Origin: Lysinibacillus sphaericus
GTDB taxonomy: Bacteria > Bacillota > Bacilli > Bacillales_A > Planococcaceae
DNA length: 64,000 nucleotides
Assembly: GCF_006864135.1 (NCBI RefSeq)
Contig: NZ_SADV01000009.1
Location: forward strand, 143,025-207,024
Direction: 5' to 3'
A program made the translations under genes and the position numbers. This document shows, one piece after another, positions 22,149 to 31,540 of this stretch. Position 1 is the stretch's first letter. Each line of letters begins with the position of its first letter. The notes under the pieces are model-generated. The model was given only the letters and a program-made list of their open reading frames with translations. It did not search any database and had not been told where the DNA came from.

Positions 22149-22177
22149 TACCTAGCGCAAAAAAGATGCACTAGGTA
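22149..22177 (-). terminator. hairpin downstream of glpX, possible terminator
   Basis: TACCTAGCGC at 22149-22158 pairs with GCACTAGGTA at 22168-22177. The following T run on the minus strand is weak. Confidence 0.45.
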
Positions 22178-22197
22178 TATTTTAGAAGAAATTTTTA

Positions 22198-23154
22198 TTA
22201 ATAGCTAGGTTTTTTATCAAGAGCGTGTCGACCTTCTACAAAACGCACAGTTCCAGATTTCGCTCGCATAACAACTGAATGTGTTAATGCATAAGCTCCT
22301 TTATACTGCACACCTTTTAAAAGCTCACAATCTGTTACAGCAGTCGCTGCAAAAATAGCATCGTCACCTTTAACTAGGTCATCTAAATAAAGAACTTTAT
22401 CTACATCTACACCCATTTTTTTGCAACGTTCTAACTGTTCTTCATCTTCTGGGACTAGCTTCGCTTGGAAGTCTCCACCTAGACATTTTAATGCAACAGC
22501 TGAAATTACACCCTCTGGTGCACCACCTGTACCAAACATAATATCAATGCCAGTTTCATCAAAAGCAGTATTGATAGCTGCTCCAACGTCGCCGTCTTGA
22601 ATAAATTTAATACGTGCCCCAGCTTCTCGGATTTCATCAACAATTGCTTGGTGACGTGGTCGATCTAAAAGTGTAGCTACTACATCTGAAATATCTTTAT
22701 TTTTAGCTTTTGCTACCTGTAATAAATTATACGTAACAGAAGCGTTAATATCTACCTTACCTGCTGCTTCCGGTCCTACTGCAATTTTCTCCATGTACAT
22801 ATCAGGTGCGTTTAACAGATTACCTTTATCTGCAATAGCAAGAACTGTCATTGCACCATTTGTACCCTTCGCTACAATATTTGTACCTTCTAATGGGTCA
22901 ACGGCGATATCTACTTGAGGACCTCCATTACGTAGGCCAAGCTCTTCACCAATATAAAGCATTGGTGCTTCATCCATTTCGCCTTCACCAATCACTACTG
23001 TAGCATGCATTGGAATTGTATCGAACATCACGCGCATCGCTGTCGTCGCTGCATCATCTGCCTCAATTTTCAAACCACGACCCATCCATTTCCCGGATGC
23101 GATTGCTGCTGCCTCTGTTACTCGTACTACTTCCATCGATAAACTACGTTCCAT
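22198..23154 (-). CDS. glpX: fructose-1,6-bisphosphatase class II
   Basis: Hydrolyses fructose-1,6-bisphosphate in gluconeogenesis; 318 residues, GlpX family. Metal- and substrate-binding motifs are visible: [13 protein letters not shown] near residue 55, VDPLEGTN near 87, and [12 protein letters not shown] near 212. Position between rho and murA matches B. subtilis ywjI. With fba nearby it places a gluconeogenic step in the cluster. Confidence 0.95.
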   Translation of the reverse strand: MERSLSMEVVRVTEAAAIASGKWMGRGLKIEADDAATTAMRVMFDTIPMHATVVIGEGEMDEAPMLYIGEELGLRNGGPQVDIAVDPLEGTNIVAKGTNGAMTVLAIADKGNLLNAPDMYMEKIAVGPEAAGKVDINASVTYNLLQVAKAKNKDISDVVATLLDRPRHQAIVDEIREAGARIKFIQDGDVGAAINTAFDETGIDIMFGTGGAPEGVISAVALKCLGGDFQAKLVPEDEEQLERCKKMGVDVDKVLYLDDLVKGDDAIFAATAVTDCELLKGVQYKGAYALTHSVVMRAKSGTVRFVEGRHALDKKPSY

Positions 23155-23249
23155 TGTTTTATTTGCCTCCCGTTATCGGCATATTTCTTCGCCGAAACAT
23201 TCAAATTACCTCTATTGTAACATAGTTAGTTCAAAACTTTTAGCTCTCA

Positions 23250-24536
23250 TTATTCCTTTGCCTCTGCTACACGGGCCATTATTGTTTCACGTCGAATATC
23301 AGCGCCTAAATCACGTAATTTCTCAATAAGTGAGCTATAACCACGCTCAATATGATAGATATCATGAATTTCCGTTTCGCCTTCAGCTAAAAGGCCTGCT
23401 AATACTAATGCGGCACCAGCACGAAGATCTGTAGCTGTTACAGTTGAACCATGTAATTTGCTAGGACCTGTAATAATAGCTGTATTTCCTTCAACACGTG
23501 CATTGGAATTCATACGACGAAGTTCATCAATATGCTTAAATCGAGCTGTATAGATTGTATCTGTTATCTTTGAGGAACCAAATGCTTGAGACATTAAAAC
23601 AGAAAGTGGTTGCTGAATATCAGTTGGGAATCCAGGATACACTAATGTTTTCACATCAACGGCGTGCAATGTGGAGAGATCCGTTTTTGGCACAAAAATA
23701 CTTTCTTCACCGATTTCAATTTTTACACCCATTTCACGAAGCTTTGCAATAATAGCCTCTAAATGCAATGGGATAACATTATCAATTGTAATGCCTTCAC
23801 CTAAAGCGGCAGCCATAATCATAAATGTAGCAGCTTCAATACGATCCGGAATAATCGTATGCTCCGTACCATGAAGTTCCTCTACGCCTTCAATACGGAT
23901 AACACTTGTACCTGCACCTTTAATATTAGCTCCCATGTTAGTGAGAAGAGTAGCTACATCAATAATTTCCGGTTCTTTTGCTGCATTTTCAATAACCGTA
24001 CGTCCCTTTGCAAGGACTGCAGCTAACATAATATTAATTGTTGCGCCAACACTGGCAACGTCTAAATATATTTTTGCGCCAATTAATTCATCAGCACGTA
24101 AATAAATTGCTCCATGCTCATTAGTGATTTTCGCACCTAATGCCTCAAAGCCTTTTATATGTTGGTCAATAGGACGTGGCCCTAAGAAACAGCCTCCTGG
24201 TAAACCAATCACAGCTTTTTTAAAGCGGCCAAGCATTGCTCCCATTAAATAATAGGAGGCACGAAGCTTTTTCACGTTGCCGTTTGGTAATGGCAAAGCA
24301 ATCATTTCTGTCGGATCAATGGTCATTATGCCATCCTCAAATGAAACCTCTCCACCAATTTCTTCTAATAATGCCTTTAACGTCCATGCATCAGAAATTT
24401 CCGGTATCCCTCCAATTGTCACTGGAGAGTTCGCCAAAATTGATGCTGGAATTAAGGCGACTGCACTATTTTTTGCACCACTAACTTTTATTGTACCCTT
24501 TAGACGATTTTCGCCTGTAATTTTATAAACATCCAT
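23250..24536 (-). CDS. murA: UDP-N-acetylglucosamine 1-carboxyvinyltransferase
   Basis: First committed step of peptidoglycan synthesis, transferring enolpyruvate from PEP to UDP-GlcNAc; fosfomycin target. 428 residues from this start. Lys22-Asn23 (SGAKNSA) and the catalytic Cys116 in [16 protein letters not shown] are intact, so fosfomycin sensitivity is expected at this enzyme. The ATG at 24534-24536 follows GAGGGAGA; a longer frame upstream lacks a site. Its location next to the transaldolase and fba corresponds to the second Bacillus murA paralogue (murAB/murZ). Confidence 0.95.
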   Translation of the reverse strand: MDVYKITGENRLKGTIKVSGAKNSAVALIPASILANSPVTIGGIPEISDAWTLKALLEEIGGEVSFEDGIMTIDPTEMIALPLPNGNVKKLRASYYLMGAMLGRFKKAVIGLPGGCFLGPRPIDQHIKGFEALGAKITNEHGAIYLRADELIGAKIYLDVASVGATINIMLAAVLAKGRTVIENAAKEPEIIDVATLLTNMGANIKGAGTSVIRIEGVEELHGTEHTIIPDRIEAATFMIMAAALGEGITIDNVIPLHLEAIIAKLREMGVKIEIGEESIFVPKTDLSTLHAVDVKTLVYPGFPTDIQQPLSVLMSQAFGSSKITDTIYTARFKHIDELRRMNSNARVEGNTAIITGPSKLHGSTVTATDLRAGAALVLAGLLAEGETEIHDIYHIERGYSSLIEKLRDLGADIRRETIMARVAEAKE

Positions 24537-24599
24537 TTCGCGTTCTCCCTCATGATTGGAAAGTAATTTTTTCTGCAATTGGCTCACTATATAATCTTA

Positions 24600-25250
24600 T
24601 TATTTGCCTTTTCTCTTATTCCAATCCGTTAAAAATCCTTCAATTCCTTTTTCCGTTAATGGATGATGGAAAAGTTGCTTTAATACTTTAAAAGGAGTAG
24701 TTGCAATATGTGCACCAGCAAGTGCTGCCGCTGTTACATGCTGCGGATGACGAATAGATGCAGCGATAATTTGCGTATCGATATTATGAATTGTGAAAAT
24801 ATCTGCAATCGTTTCAATTAGTTCTACACCGTTTTGACCTATATCATCTAGACGACCGATAAATGGTGATACATATGTAGCACCCGCACGAGCAGCCATT
24901 AATGCTTGGTTGGCACTGAAGATTAATGTTACGTTCGTTTTAATACCTTTGTCTGCAAAGAAGCGACATGCCTCTAATCCAGCTGGAGTCATTGGCAATT
25001 TAACTGTAATATTCGGAGCAATTGCTGCCAATTCTAAGCCTTCTTTAATCATACCTTCCGCATCTAGAGCAATTACTTCCCCACTCACTGAGCCATCTAC
25101 AAGCTCTGTGATTTCACGAAGTCGATCATGGAAAGAAACGTTCTCTTCTTTAGCAACTAACGATGGGTTTGTCGTAACACCTGATAAAATACCCCATGCG
25201 TGTGCTTCTTTAATCTCTTCAAAGTTTGCTGTATCAATGAAAAATTTCAT
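24600..25250 (-). CDS. transaldolase / fructose-6-phosphate aldolase family
   Basis: 216-residue small-type transaldolase (TalC/FSA family), corresponding to B. subtilis ywjH/tal. Motifs: [17 protein letters not shown] at the N-terminus, [12 protein letters not shown] near 24, and the Schiff-base lysine in NITVKLPMT near 84. Proteins of this size may act as transaldolase (pentose phosphate pathway) or as fructose-6-phosphate aldolase; sequence alone does not decide, though Bacillus members are transaldolases. It ends 63 bases before murA. Confidence 0.92.
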   Translation of the reverse strand: MKFFIDTANFEEIKEAHAWGILSGVTTNPSLVAKEENVSFHDRLREITELVDGSVSGEVIALDAEGMIKEGLELAAIAPNITVKLPMTPAGLEACRFFADKGIKTNVTLIFSANQALMAARAGATYVSPFIGRLDDIGQNGVELIETIADIFTIHNIDTQIIAASIRHPQHVTAAALAGAHIATTPFKVLKQLFHHPLTEKGIEGFLTDWNKRKGK

Positions 25251-25284
25251 TATATTCCCTCCTGATCATTGTTTGGCTTATTGC

Positions 25285-25575
25285 CATAACGTAGAGTTGA
25301 TTTCCGTTCCACCTGGGCGCTTTCCTATGGCCGTTCAGTTGGATTGAAAATCAACTACTATACATTACATTCGTTTTCACACAAATGCCATCCCCAACTT
25401 TTGGTGATGAACCTTATATTTACTTCTTTCAACGAGTAAACACCCGCTGAAATAAAGGAACTCAGTCTTAGAACGCCACGTCCTGTGGCAATTTATCTGT
25501 ACGAAAGCGTAGCGTCAGCACTACGCTTTCGCGCAATAAATATTTGTTGACCTAAAGCCTCCGGGGAATTCACGG
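25285..25575. repeat. composite dispersed repeat (L2 hairpin, part of L, nested S-like unit)
   Basis: 25286-25358 is an L2 element: GTTGATTTCCGTTCC and CTGGGCGCTTT on the left, AAAATCAACT on the right. About 25415-25570 matches the long L element in reverse orientation (GAACTCAGTCTTAGAACGCC, CACGTCCTGTGGC, GCCTCCGG) and contains an S-like insertion, CGAAAGCGTAGCGTCAGC. No gene in 25251-25674. Confidence 0.7.
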
Positions 25576-25589
25576 AATTTATCATTTCA

Positions 25590-25634
25590 AAAACAAGAGA
25601 AGGTCGATAACAGCATCAACACTTCTCTTATTTG
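25590..25634 (-). terminator. probable terminator of fba
   Basis: Stem AAGAGAAG/CTTCTCTT (25595-25602 with 25622-25629) with a loop of about 19, followed on the minus strand by GTTTTTG; about 40 bases past the fba stop. Confidence 0.6.
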
Positions 25635-25674
25635 TGTATTCATCTGTGCTTTTGTAGCATTTTAGATACAAAAA

Positions 25675-26529
25675 TTATGCTTTTTGCGCACTACCAAATT
25701 CACGAATTTTCCCGATAACTGTTGATTTAATCGCTTCACGTGCTGGAGCAAGGAATTTACGAGGATCATAAACAACTTTATCATTATCAAGAACTTCACG
25801 GATTACTTTAGTAGCAGCAATTTGATTTTCAGTATTGACGTTAATTTTTGCTGTACCTAATGAAATCGAGCGTTGGATATCTTTTGTTGGAATTCCTGTA
25901 CCACCATGTAATACTAATGGTAAATCTGCTAATTTAGAGATTTCTTCCATTTCTTTAAAACCTAAATTTGGTTCTCCTTTGTAAGGACCATGTACAGAGC
26001 CAAGTGCTGGTGCTAAGCAATCGATATCTGTTAGCTCAACCATTTTACGGCATTCCTCTGGATCAGCGTACATAATACCACCAATAACGCCATCCTCGTC
26101 GCCACCCACTGTGCCAAGCTCAGCTTCAACAGAAACACCTTTCGCATGAGCGTACTCAACTACTTTTGAAGTAGTCGCAACATTTTCCTCAAATGGATAA
26201 TGAGAAGCATCAATCATAACCGAAGTAAATCCTGCATCAATTGCTTCTTTACATTTTTCAAAGCTTGAACCATGGTCAAGATGAATAGCTACAGGTACTG
26301 TAGTGCCATAAGATTCCATCAAACCTTTTACCATGTGTACAACGGAGATGAATCCGCCCATATATTTACCTGCGCCTTCAGAAACGCCTAGAATAACTGG
26401 AGATTTTTCTTCTTCTGCTGCTTGTAAAATTGCTTGAGTCCACTCAAGATTGTTGATGTTGAACTGACCAACCGCATAACCTTCTGCTTTTGCTTTAATT
26501 AACATCTCTTTCATAGATACTAATGCCAT
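25675..26529 (-). CDS. fba: fructose-bisphosphate aldolase class II
   Basis: Zinc-dependent aldolase of glycolysis and gluconeogenesis, 284 residues. Zinc ligands are in [10 protein letters not shown], with [13 protein letters not shown] and the C-terminal HGGTGIP and NVNTENQ motifs, typical of the tagatose/FbaA group in Bacilli. It is preceded by an extremely strong terminator (26589-26630), so it should have its own promoter in the 60-base gap; TTGCTA and TATGTA at 17 bases are a candidate pair. Confidence 0.96.
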   Translation of the reverse strand: MALVSMKEMLIKAKAEGYAVGQFNINNLEWTQAILQAAEEEKSPVILGVSEGAGKYMGGFISVVHMVKGLMESYGTTVPVAIHLDHGSSFEKCKEAIDAGFTSVMIDASHYPFEENVATTSKVVEYAHAKGVSVEAELGTVGGDEDGVIGGIMYADPEECRKMVELTDIDCLAPALGSVHGPYKGEPNLGFKEMEEISKLADLPLVLHGGTGIPTKDIQRSISLGTAKINVNTENQIAATKVIREVLDNDKVVYDPRKFLAPAREAIKSTVIGKIREFGSAQKA

Positions 26530-26588
26530 ACTAAAAATCCTCCTCTTAGGACTATTCTTTTACATAGATATGCTATTTAATCATAGCA

Positions 26589-26630
26589 AAAACAAAGTAA
26601 CCTGAAAAGCATTTCAGGTTACTTTGTTTT
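26589..26630 (-). terminator. very strong terminator upstream of fba
   Basis: A perfect 19-bp stem (26589-26607 with 26612-26630) with a 4-base loop and a T run on both strands. It insulates fba from the spo0F side. Confidence 0.85.
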
Positions 26631-27051
26631 CTGCACGTAAGCGAAGTAGAACGCAGCGGCAGTGCATAACCGTAGTGTAATGTAACGGAACGAAGGTTTC
26701 AGCCTCTGAAAAGCAGAGGCTGTTATTTTCTACGCGAAAGCGGAGTGCAACGTTAGCGACAGCGCCTTCTTTTCTGCACGTAAGCGAAGTAGAACGCAGC
26801 GGCAGTGCACAACCGTAGTGTAATGTAACGGAACGAAGGTTTCAGCCTCTGAAAAGCAGAGGCTGTTATTTTCTACGCGAAAGCGGAGTGCAACGTAGCG
26901 ACAGCGCCTTCTTTTCTGCACGTAAGCGAAGTAGAACGCAGCGGCAGTGCACAACCGTAGTGTAGTGTAACGGAACGAAGGTTTCAGCCTCTGAAAAGCA
27001 GAGGCTGTTATTTTCTACGCGACAGCGTCTTCTTTTCTGCACGTAAGCGAA
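26631..27051. repeat. three tandem copies of a 142-bp unit plus a partial fourth
   Basis: Units begin with CTGCACGTAAGCGAAGTAGA at 26631, 26774, 26916 (last copy shortened to 121 bases) and 27037 (partial). Copies are nearly identical. Each holds a hairpin CAGCCTCTG/CAGAGGCTG followed by TTATTTT on the plus strand, and a GCGAAAGCGGAGTGCAACG segment related to the S repeat. A reading frame through the repeats is not a gene. Confidence 0.92.
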
Positions 27052-27133
27052 TGTTATGGTGATGACTTATATATTTTGGCAGCTAGTGAATATAAAACGG
27101 TAGAAAATTACTAAAAATCTTATAACAATCATG

Positions 27134-27166
27134 AAAAACAGGCGGTGTTGACCACTGCCTGTTTTT
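27134..27166 (-). terminator. terminator of spo0F
   Basis: AAAACAGGC.GTG/CAC.GCCTGTTTT stem starting directly at the stop codon, with T runs on both strands. Confidence 0.85.
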
Positions 27167-27523
27167 CTATACTTTTAATGTTTTATTCACTTCATCTCGC
27201 ACTTCAAAAATATCAAAAGGCTTAGTAAAATATCGGATTGCTCCTAAATCTAATGCCTCCTGTACAACGTCCAATTCACCATATGCAGTCATCATGAATA
27301 CTGGAAGTTGTGGCCACTTCTCTTTTAAGCGCTTTAAAATTTCTATGCCATCCATCCCTGGAATTTTCATGTCTAATAAGACACAATCCATTTCCTCCTC
27401 AGCATATTTCAGCGCTTCCATACCATTTGCAGCTAAATATGTAACATAACCTTCTTTTTTCAACACTTCATTTAAAAGCAAACGAATTCCTGGTTGATCA
27501 TCGACAATTAGTAATCGTTTCAC
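27167..27523 (-). CDS. spo0F: sporulation phosphorelay response regulator Spo0F
   Basis: Single-domain receiver (118 residues, no output domain) that passes phosphate from sporulation kinases to Spo0B. Acidic pocket Asp8-Asp9, phosphorylated Asp51 (LLDMKIPGMDG), Thr79 and Lys101 (FTKPFD) correspond to the B. subtilis residues 10/11, 54, 82 and 104. Start is GTG at 27521-27523. It is divergent from ywjG, and a sigma-H-like promoter lies upstream. The same arrangement is found in B. subtilis. Confidence 0.95.
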   Translation of the reverse strand: MKRLLIVDDQPGIRLLLNEVLKKEGYVTYLAANGMEALKYAEEEMDCVLLDMKIPGMDGIEILKRLKEKWPQLPVFMMTAYGELDVVQEALDLGAIRYFTKPFDIFEVRDEVNKTLKV

Positions 27524-27580
27524 ATTTCATTCCGCCCTTTTTGAGTTATTATTCTTACACAAAACTTCCTATATTATGTA

Positions 27581-27609
27581 TTATTCTCCTTTAACCTCTT
27601 AATACCTTC
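27581..27609 (-). promoter_or_regulatory. predicted sigma-H promoter of spo0F
   Basis: GAAGGTATT (27601-27609), 11 bases, GGAGAATAA (27581-27589) on the minus strand; consensus RnAGGAwWW, 11-12 bases, RnnGAATww, with one mismatch. In B. subtilis spo0F is known to have a sigma-H promoter. Confidence 0.45.
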
Positions 27610-27678
27610 TAGTATTATAAATTATCTGCTTTTGCTTTATACTCTTATCATACCTATAATATTGATTGAGGTGGGATC

Positions 27679-28209
27679 ATGTCAAAAATTCTAACAACAC
27701 AATTAAGTGGATTGTTACAAAGAATAACACAAACTGAAGAGGAAGCTATTGAAGAAACAGCGCGATTACTTGCACAAGCGGGTATTGGTGAAGGCAATGT
27801 CTATTTCGCATGTTTTGGCGAAATGCAAGTTGTCGAATTAAATGCATGCCAAGCTGTTGAACGTTTTACCAAGTTAGTCCCTTGGACAAAAGATACAGTG
27901 ATCACCGAGGCTGATCGTGTATGCATTTTTACACGTAGTGCACACGATGAGGATGCATTAGCCTTAGCACAGCAATTAAATAATCAGTTTATTCCATTTG
28001 CAGCAGTTGCTAGCGAAGTTGATAACTCTGAAAATCCATTAGCAGATTTAGCGTATACGTATATTTCAACACGCATGCGCGGTGGTTTATTACCGAACGA
28101 TTTAGGCAAGCGCATAGTCGTGCCACATGCTATTGCTGCCCTTTTTGTTTATGAAGCAGTAAAAATTGCGTATGATGAAATGCTTGGCCTTGATGACGAA
28201 GAGTTGTAA
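27679..28209 (+). CDS. ywjG: YwjG, DUF2529 family protein
   Basis: 176-residue conserved protein of unknown function, divergent from spo0F and convergent with pyrG, as in B. subtilis. The start ATG has GAGGTGGG upstream. The fold looks like a sugar-isomerase-type (SIS) alpha/beta domain: N-terminal helix (LSGLLQRITQTEEEAI), then VYFACFGEMQVVE and ADRVCIFTRSAHDEDALALAQ. No membrane segment. It is one of the few plus-strand genes here. Confidence 0.88.
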   Translation: MSKILTTQLSGLLQRITQTEEEAIEETARLLAQAGIGEGNVYFACFGEMQVVELNACQAVERFTKLVPWTKDTVITEADRVCIFTRSAHDEDALALAQQLNNQFIPFAAVASEVDNSENPLADLAYTYISTRMRGGLLPNDLGKRIVVPHAIAALFVYEAVKIAYDEMLGLDDEEL

Positions 28210-28240
28210 AGAATCTAACATTACAGAAATGCTTTGAAGA

Positions 28241-28345
28241 TTTATCGAAACAAAATCGCTCTTTATTGAAACTATTTGAGCTTTTATGGAAACAAAATCT
28301 CATTTTATCGAAACATTTTGGACTTTTATCGAGAAACAAGTTCTC
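28241..28345. repeat. 21-bp periodic array, core TTTATCGAAAC (array 2)
   Basis: Five units start at 28241, 28262, 28283, 28304 and 28325, exactly 21 bases apart. Conserved core TTTATCGAAAC, variable remainder. It lies between the ywjG stop and the shared terminator. Confidence 0.85.
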
Positions 28346-28352
28346 TCTATCA

Positions 28353-28391
28353 AAAAAAGAGTTGTCTCAGCACTTGAGACAACTCTTTTTT
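28353..28391. terminator. bidirectional terminator shared by ywjG and pyrG
   Basis: Perfect stem AAAAAAGAGTTGTCTCA/TGAGACAACTCTTTTTT with a short loop and T runs on both strands. Confidence 0.92.
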
Positions 28392-28393
28392 CA

Positions 28394-29986
28394 TTATTTA
28401 AATGTTGCTCCGATAAAATCACGGAACAATGGCTGTGGACGGTTTGGTCGTGATACCAACTCTGGGTGGAATTGACATGCTACGAAGAAATTATTTTCTG
28501 GTAACTCGATAATTTCCACTAATTTACCGTTAGGACTTGTACCTGAGAAGACAAGACCTTCAGCTTCCATCGCCTCACGATATTCATTGTTAAATTCATA
28601 ACGATGGCGGTGACGTTCATAAACAAGTTCTTGACCATAGGCTTGGATTGCCTTTGAGCCTTCTTTTAACTTACATGGATATAAACCTAAACGTAATGTA
28701 CCACCGATGTCTACACTGTCGTTTTGATCTGGTAGGAAATCGATAATAGGATATTCTGTTTCTGGATCAAGCTCTGTAGAATGTGCTCCTTGTAAACCAA
28801 GTACGTTACGAGCAAATTCCACTGTTGCAAGTTGCATACCTAGGCAAATACCTAAGAATGGTACATTATTTTCACGAGCATATTGTGTCGCTAAAATTTT
28901 ACCTTCAACTCCACGATCACCGAAGCCGCCTGGAACTAAAATTGCGTCAGCACCTTTTAATAGTGAAACAACATTGTCAGCATTCACGTGTTCTGCATTG
29001 ATCCAGTCAATCTCAATATCAGAATTAAATGCATAGCCTGCATGCTTTAATGCCTCTACAACAGAAATGTAAGCATCTTGTAGCTCTACATATTTTCCTA
29101 CTAATGCTACTTTTCGTTTATTTGGTAAGCTCTTCACTTTTGCTACAAGCTCGCGCCATTCTTCCATATCCGCCTCTGGAGCTTCAATGCCAAAATGGTC
29201 AAGCACGATATCATCGATATCTTGTGCATGAAGGTTTAGTGGTACTTCATATAAATGTTCTGCATCACGAGATTCGATAATTTCGTGTGGCTGAACATCA
29301 CAGAATAAAGCTAATTTTTCTTTCATATCCTGTGGCACTTCTTGCTCTGTGCGTACAACGATAATATTTGGTTGAATACCTAAAGAACGTAATTCTTTTA
29401 CAGAATGCTGAGTTGGTTTTGTTTTTAGCTCACCCGCAGCTTTAATATAAGGAATAAGCGTACAGTGAACATACATCACATTGTTATGACCTAAATTCGT
29501 TTTCATTTGGCGAATTGCTTCAAGGAATGGTAATGACTCAATATCCCCAACTGTTCCGCCTACTTCTGTAATAACTACGTCCGCATTTGTTTCGCGACCA
29601 GCTCGTTGAATACGATCTTTGATTTCATTTGTAATGTGAGGAATTACTTGTACTGTTCCACCGTTGTAATCACCGCGGCGTTCTTTTTGTAATACAGACT
29701 GATAAACACGTCCTGATGTTACTGTAGAATGTTTTCCTAGGTTAATATCTATGAAACGTTCGTAGTGACCTAAGTCTAAGTCAGCTTCTGCGCCATCATC
29801 TGTTACGAAAACCTCACCATGCTGATAAGGACTCATTGTACCTGGGTCAATATTGATATATGGGTCAAATTTTTGAATCGTTACTTCTAATCCACGATTT
29901 TTTAATAAACGACCTAGAGATGCTGCTACAATCCCTTTTCCAAGTGAAGACACAACCCCACCTGTTACAAAAATATACTTCGTCAT
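28394..29986 (-). CDS. pyrG: CTP synthase
   Basis: Converts UTP to CTP with glutamine and ATP; 530 residues. N-terminal synthase domain ([17 protein letters not shown], then CTP/UTP-binding residues) and C-terminal class I glutamine amidotransferase domain with FLGICLGMQ (catalytic Cys) and the His-Glu pair in CQFHPE. Start ATG has AAGGAGG. It is preceded by a 414-base leader with a GGGC transcription start and an attenuator (30329-30436), the arrangement known in B. subtilis for CTP control. Confidence 0.97.
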   Translation of the reverse strand: MTKYIFVTGGVVSSLGKGIVAASLGRLLKNRGLEVTIQKFDPYINIDPGTMSPYQHGEVFVTDDGAEADLDLGHYERFIDINLGKHSTVTSGRVYQSVLQKERRGDYNGGTVQVIPHITNEIKDRIQRAGRETNADVVITEVGGTVGDIESLPFLEAIRQMKTNLGHNNVMYVHCTLIPYIKAAGELKTKPTQHSVKELRSLGIQPNIIVVRTEQEVPQDMKEKLALFCDVQPHEIIESRDAEHLYEVPLNLHAQDIDDIVLDHFGIEAPEADMEEWRELVAKVKSLPNKRKVALVGKYVELQDAYISVVEALKHAGYAFNSDIEIDWINAEHVNADNVVSLLKGADAILVPGGFGDRGVEGKILATQYARENNVPFLGICLGMQLATVEFARNVLGLQGAHSTELDPETEYPIIDFLPDQNDSVDIGGTLRLGLYPCKLKEGSKAIQAYGQELVYERHRHRYEFNNEYREAMEAEGLVFSGTSPNGKLVEIIELPENNFFVACQFHPELVSRPNRPQPLFRDFIGATFK

Positions 29987-30328
29987 GAAAAAATTCCTCC
30001 TTATGTTGTTCTAGAAATTACTAGTAAGAAAAGTGCATTCACGCCCTAAGCTAAGTAATCTTGAGCATTGGTGCAAATGTCTCTACGGCCTAAGAAATTG
30101 ATATTTCTTATCCCTAAAATAAGAAAAGCCGAGAATGCCTACAAAATTGTAGTCGATTCGAAGCTGTAATCGTTTCTATCTCTTTTCTACTTTCCTTTTA
30201 AAAAAATCATCCTAACATATACGCAGTCACCGATTATTATACATCATGAATAATTTAGAGCATTTATATTCATTCCGTAGCTATAAACATGGGAGAACTT
30301 GACTGAATATAGTTAAAAAAATAAAAAA

Positions 30329-30362
30329 ACGCTCCTCCTGCATAGGTTTGCAGGGGGAGCGT
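30329..30362 (-). terminator. pyrG leader attenuator hairpin
   Basis: Stem ACGCTCCTCCTGC with GCAGGGGGAGCGT and a T run on the minus strand, 38-71 bases after the predicted start GGGCTCC at 30400. The ascending strand in RNA reads CGCUCCCCCUGC, which can pair with G residues added at the 5' end. It could be mistaken for the rpoE terminator, but it is downstream of the pyrG promoter. Confidence 0.75.
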
Positions 30363-30407
30363 ATTACATACACGGTCTTTCTCCTTTAATTAAGGAGCCC
30401 AAGTAAA

Positions 30408-30436
30408 AGATTAAACGGAACCGCGATAGAAGTCAA
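30408..30436 (-). promoter_or_regulatory. predicted pyrG promoter with GGGC initiation site
   Basis: TTGACT (30431-30436), 17 bases, TAATCT (30408-30413), then seven bases and GGGCTCC starting at 30400. B. subtilis pyrG starts with GGGCT and uses slippage on the Gs when CTP is low. Confidence 0.75.
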
Positions 30437-30488
30437 GATTTTTTACTACAAGGATAAAAGAAAGAAAATTTCAAAGAGTAATTATCAT

Positions 30489-30553
30489 CGATTATGCGTC
30501 GGCATAATTACGTCCGGAATCGGCTTATTTCAGAAGTTGTTTGCTGAAATAAG
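30489..30553. repeat. dispersed L element, short form, abutting the rpoE stop codon
   Basis: Palindromic core (30489-30510), CGTCCGGA (30511-30518), CGGCTTATTTCAG and terminal hairpin CTTATTTCAG/CTGAAATAAG whose last base touches the rpoE TAA. Confidence 0.8.
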
Positions 30554-31093
30554 TTAGATTTCGTCCTCTTCTTCAAATTCTTCTTCATCTTCATCAGTAA
30601 AGTCCTCGTCGATTTCTTCATCGATGTCCTCTATATCTTCTTCTTCAAAATCGATATCTTCTTTATCAGCTTCTTCTTCATCTAGATCATCTTCTTCTTC
30701 AACGAATTCTTCATAATCTTCATCGAAGTCAATATCTTCTTCATCTAGATCTTCATCTAAATCATCTTCTTCTTCAACGGCAGCTTTAGATTTTTTCTTA
30801 TGAGTTTTAACAGATGGAGCTGTTTCTTCTTCAATCTGTTCAACTTTATACCATTCACGTAAGCCCCAGCCTGTTTCTTGATTAAATAAGAAGCGGCCTT
30901 CTACATTTAAATCTGTGTAAAATTGTAGTAGGCGGGCTTTCATTTCTTCATCACTATAGCCCACAAGCTCTTGCATTATTGTTAATAAATCATTAAAAGA
31001 CACTGAGGCACGTTTTTCATTTAAAATTGCATAAGCTAAGTTAATTAACGATTCTTCCGCTAATTGTTCTTTTGTCATTTCACGAAAATTCAT
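30554..31093 (-). CDS. rpoE: DNA-directed RNA polymerase subunit delta
   Basis: Firmicutes-specific RNA polymerase subunit, 179 residues. Folded N-terminal winged-helix domain (about 1-90, with FNDLLTIMQELVGYSDEEMKAR and GWGLREWY pieces) and a disordered, highly acidic Asp/Glu tail (about 105-179) that displaces nucleic acids and speeds recycling. It is followed directly by a dispersed element rather than a T-run terminator. Confidence 0.96.
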   Translation of the reverse strand: MNFREMTKEQLAEESLINLAYAILNEKRASVSFNDLLTIMQELVGYSDEEMKARLLQFYTDLNVEGRFLFNQETGWGLREWYKVEQIEEETAPSVKTHKKKSKAAVEEEDDLDEDLDEEDIDFDEDYEEFVEEEDDLDEEEADKEDIDFEEEDIEDIDEEIDEDFTDEDEEEFEEEDEI

Positions 31094-31243
31094 TCGTGCA
31101 CTTCCTTTCTCTCATCACAATGGACGTTTTAAAATTCATATAGCTTTATTTTCGGAGCGCAGCAAAAAAAGGCCGCACAAAAGTAACTTCCCATCATAAG
31201 CATAATACCCATTATATACAAAGTATTATCCTCATTGCTAGCT

Positions 31244-31405
31244 TCAATTACTGTTTTTTATATCACGCATTTTTTTTATCCCCATGTAAAACAAATAGAC
31301 AGATAATAATAGTAAAGGAACAGCGCCAATTTGCTTATCATACAGGAAAATAACTCCTACCACCAAAGCTAAAATAATGATGTAGTTAATTGCCGATTTC
31401 ATCAT
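31244..31405 (-). CDS. small membrane protein of 53 residues, function unknown
   Basis: An unlisted short gene in the gap between rpoE and the mutase. It begins M-M-K-S-A-I-N-Y-I and ends M-R-D-I-K-N-S-N before TGA. GGGGAGG lies eight bases before the tandem ATG. Two hydrophobic helices (about 6-23 and 28-43) are separated by YDKQIG, and a basic end KKMRDIK should be cytoplasmic. I recognise no family. Good ribosome binding site and codon use favour a real gene, but this rests on sequence only. The rest of 31094-31540 holds only the mutase terminator. Confidence 0.6.
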   Translation of the reverse strand: MMKSAINYIIILALVVGVIFLYDKQIGAVPLLLLSVYLFYMGIKKMRDIKNSN

Positions 31406-31449
31406 CTATTGCGCCTCCCCTTTTTTTACATTTCTATTATAACGGAAAT

Positions 31450-31483
31450 AAAAAGAAGTGCCTAATCCTAAGACTAGACACTT
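31450..31483 (-). terminator. terminator of the mutase gene
   Basis: Imperfect stem AAGTG.CTA.TC with GA.TAG.CACTT, followed on the minus strand by CTTTTTATTT. Confidence 0.6.
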
Positions 31484-31540
31484 ACAACTACACCAACATT
31501 TTGTACAAAATGGAATAATTGTTATACAGCAAGAAGATCG

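Noticed and set aside
26730..26954. 74-codon frame in the spo0F-fba gap
   Set aside because: Translation of the 142-bp tandem repe​at.
30329..30362. Simple terminator of rpoE
   Set aside because: It lies downstream of a good promoter with a GGGC start and fits the pyrG attenuator better.
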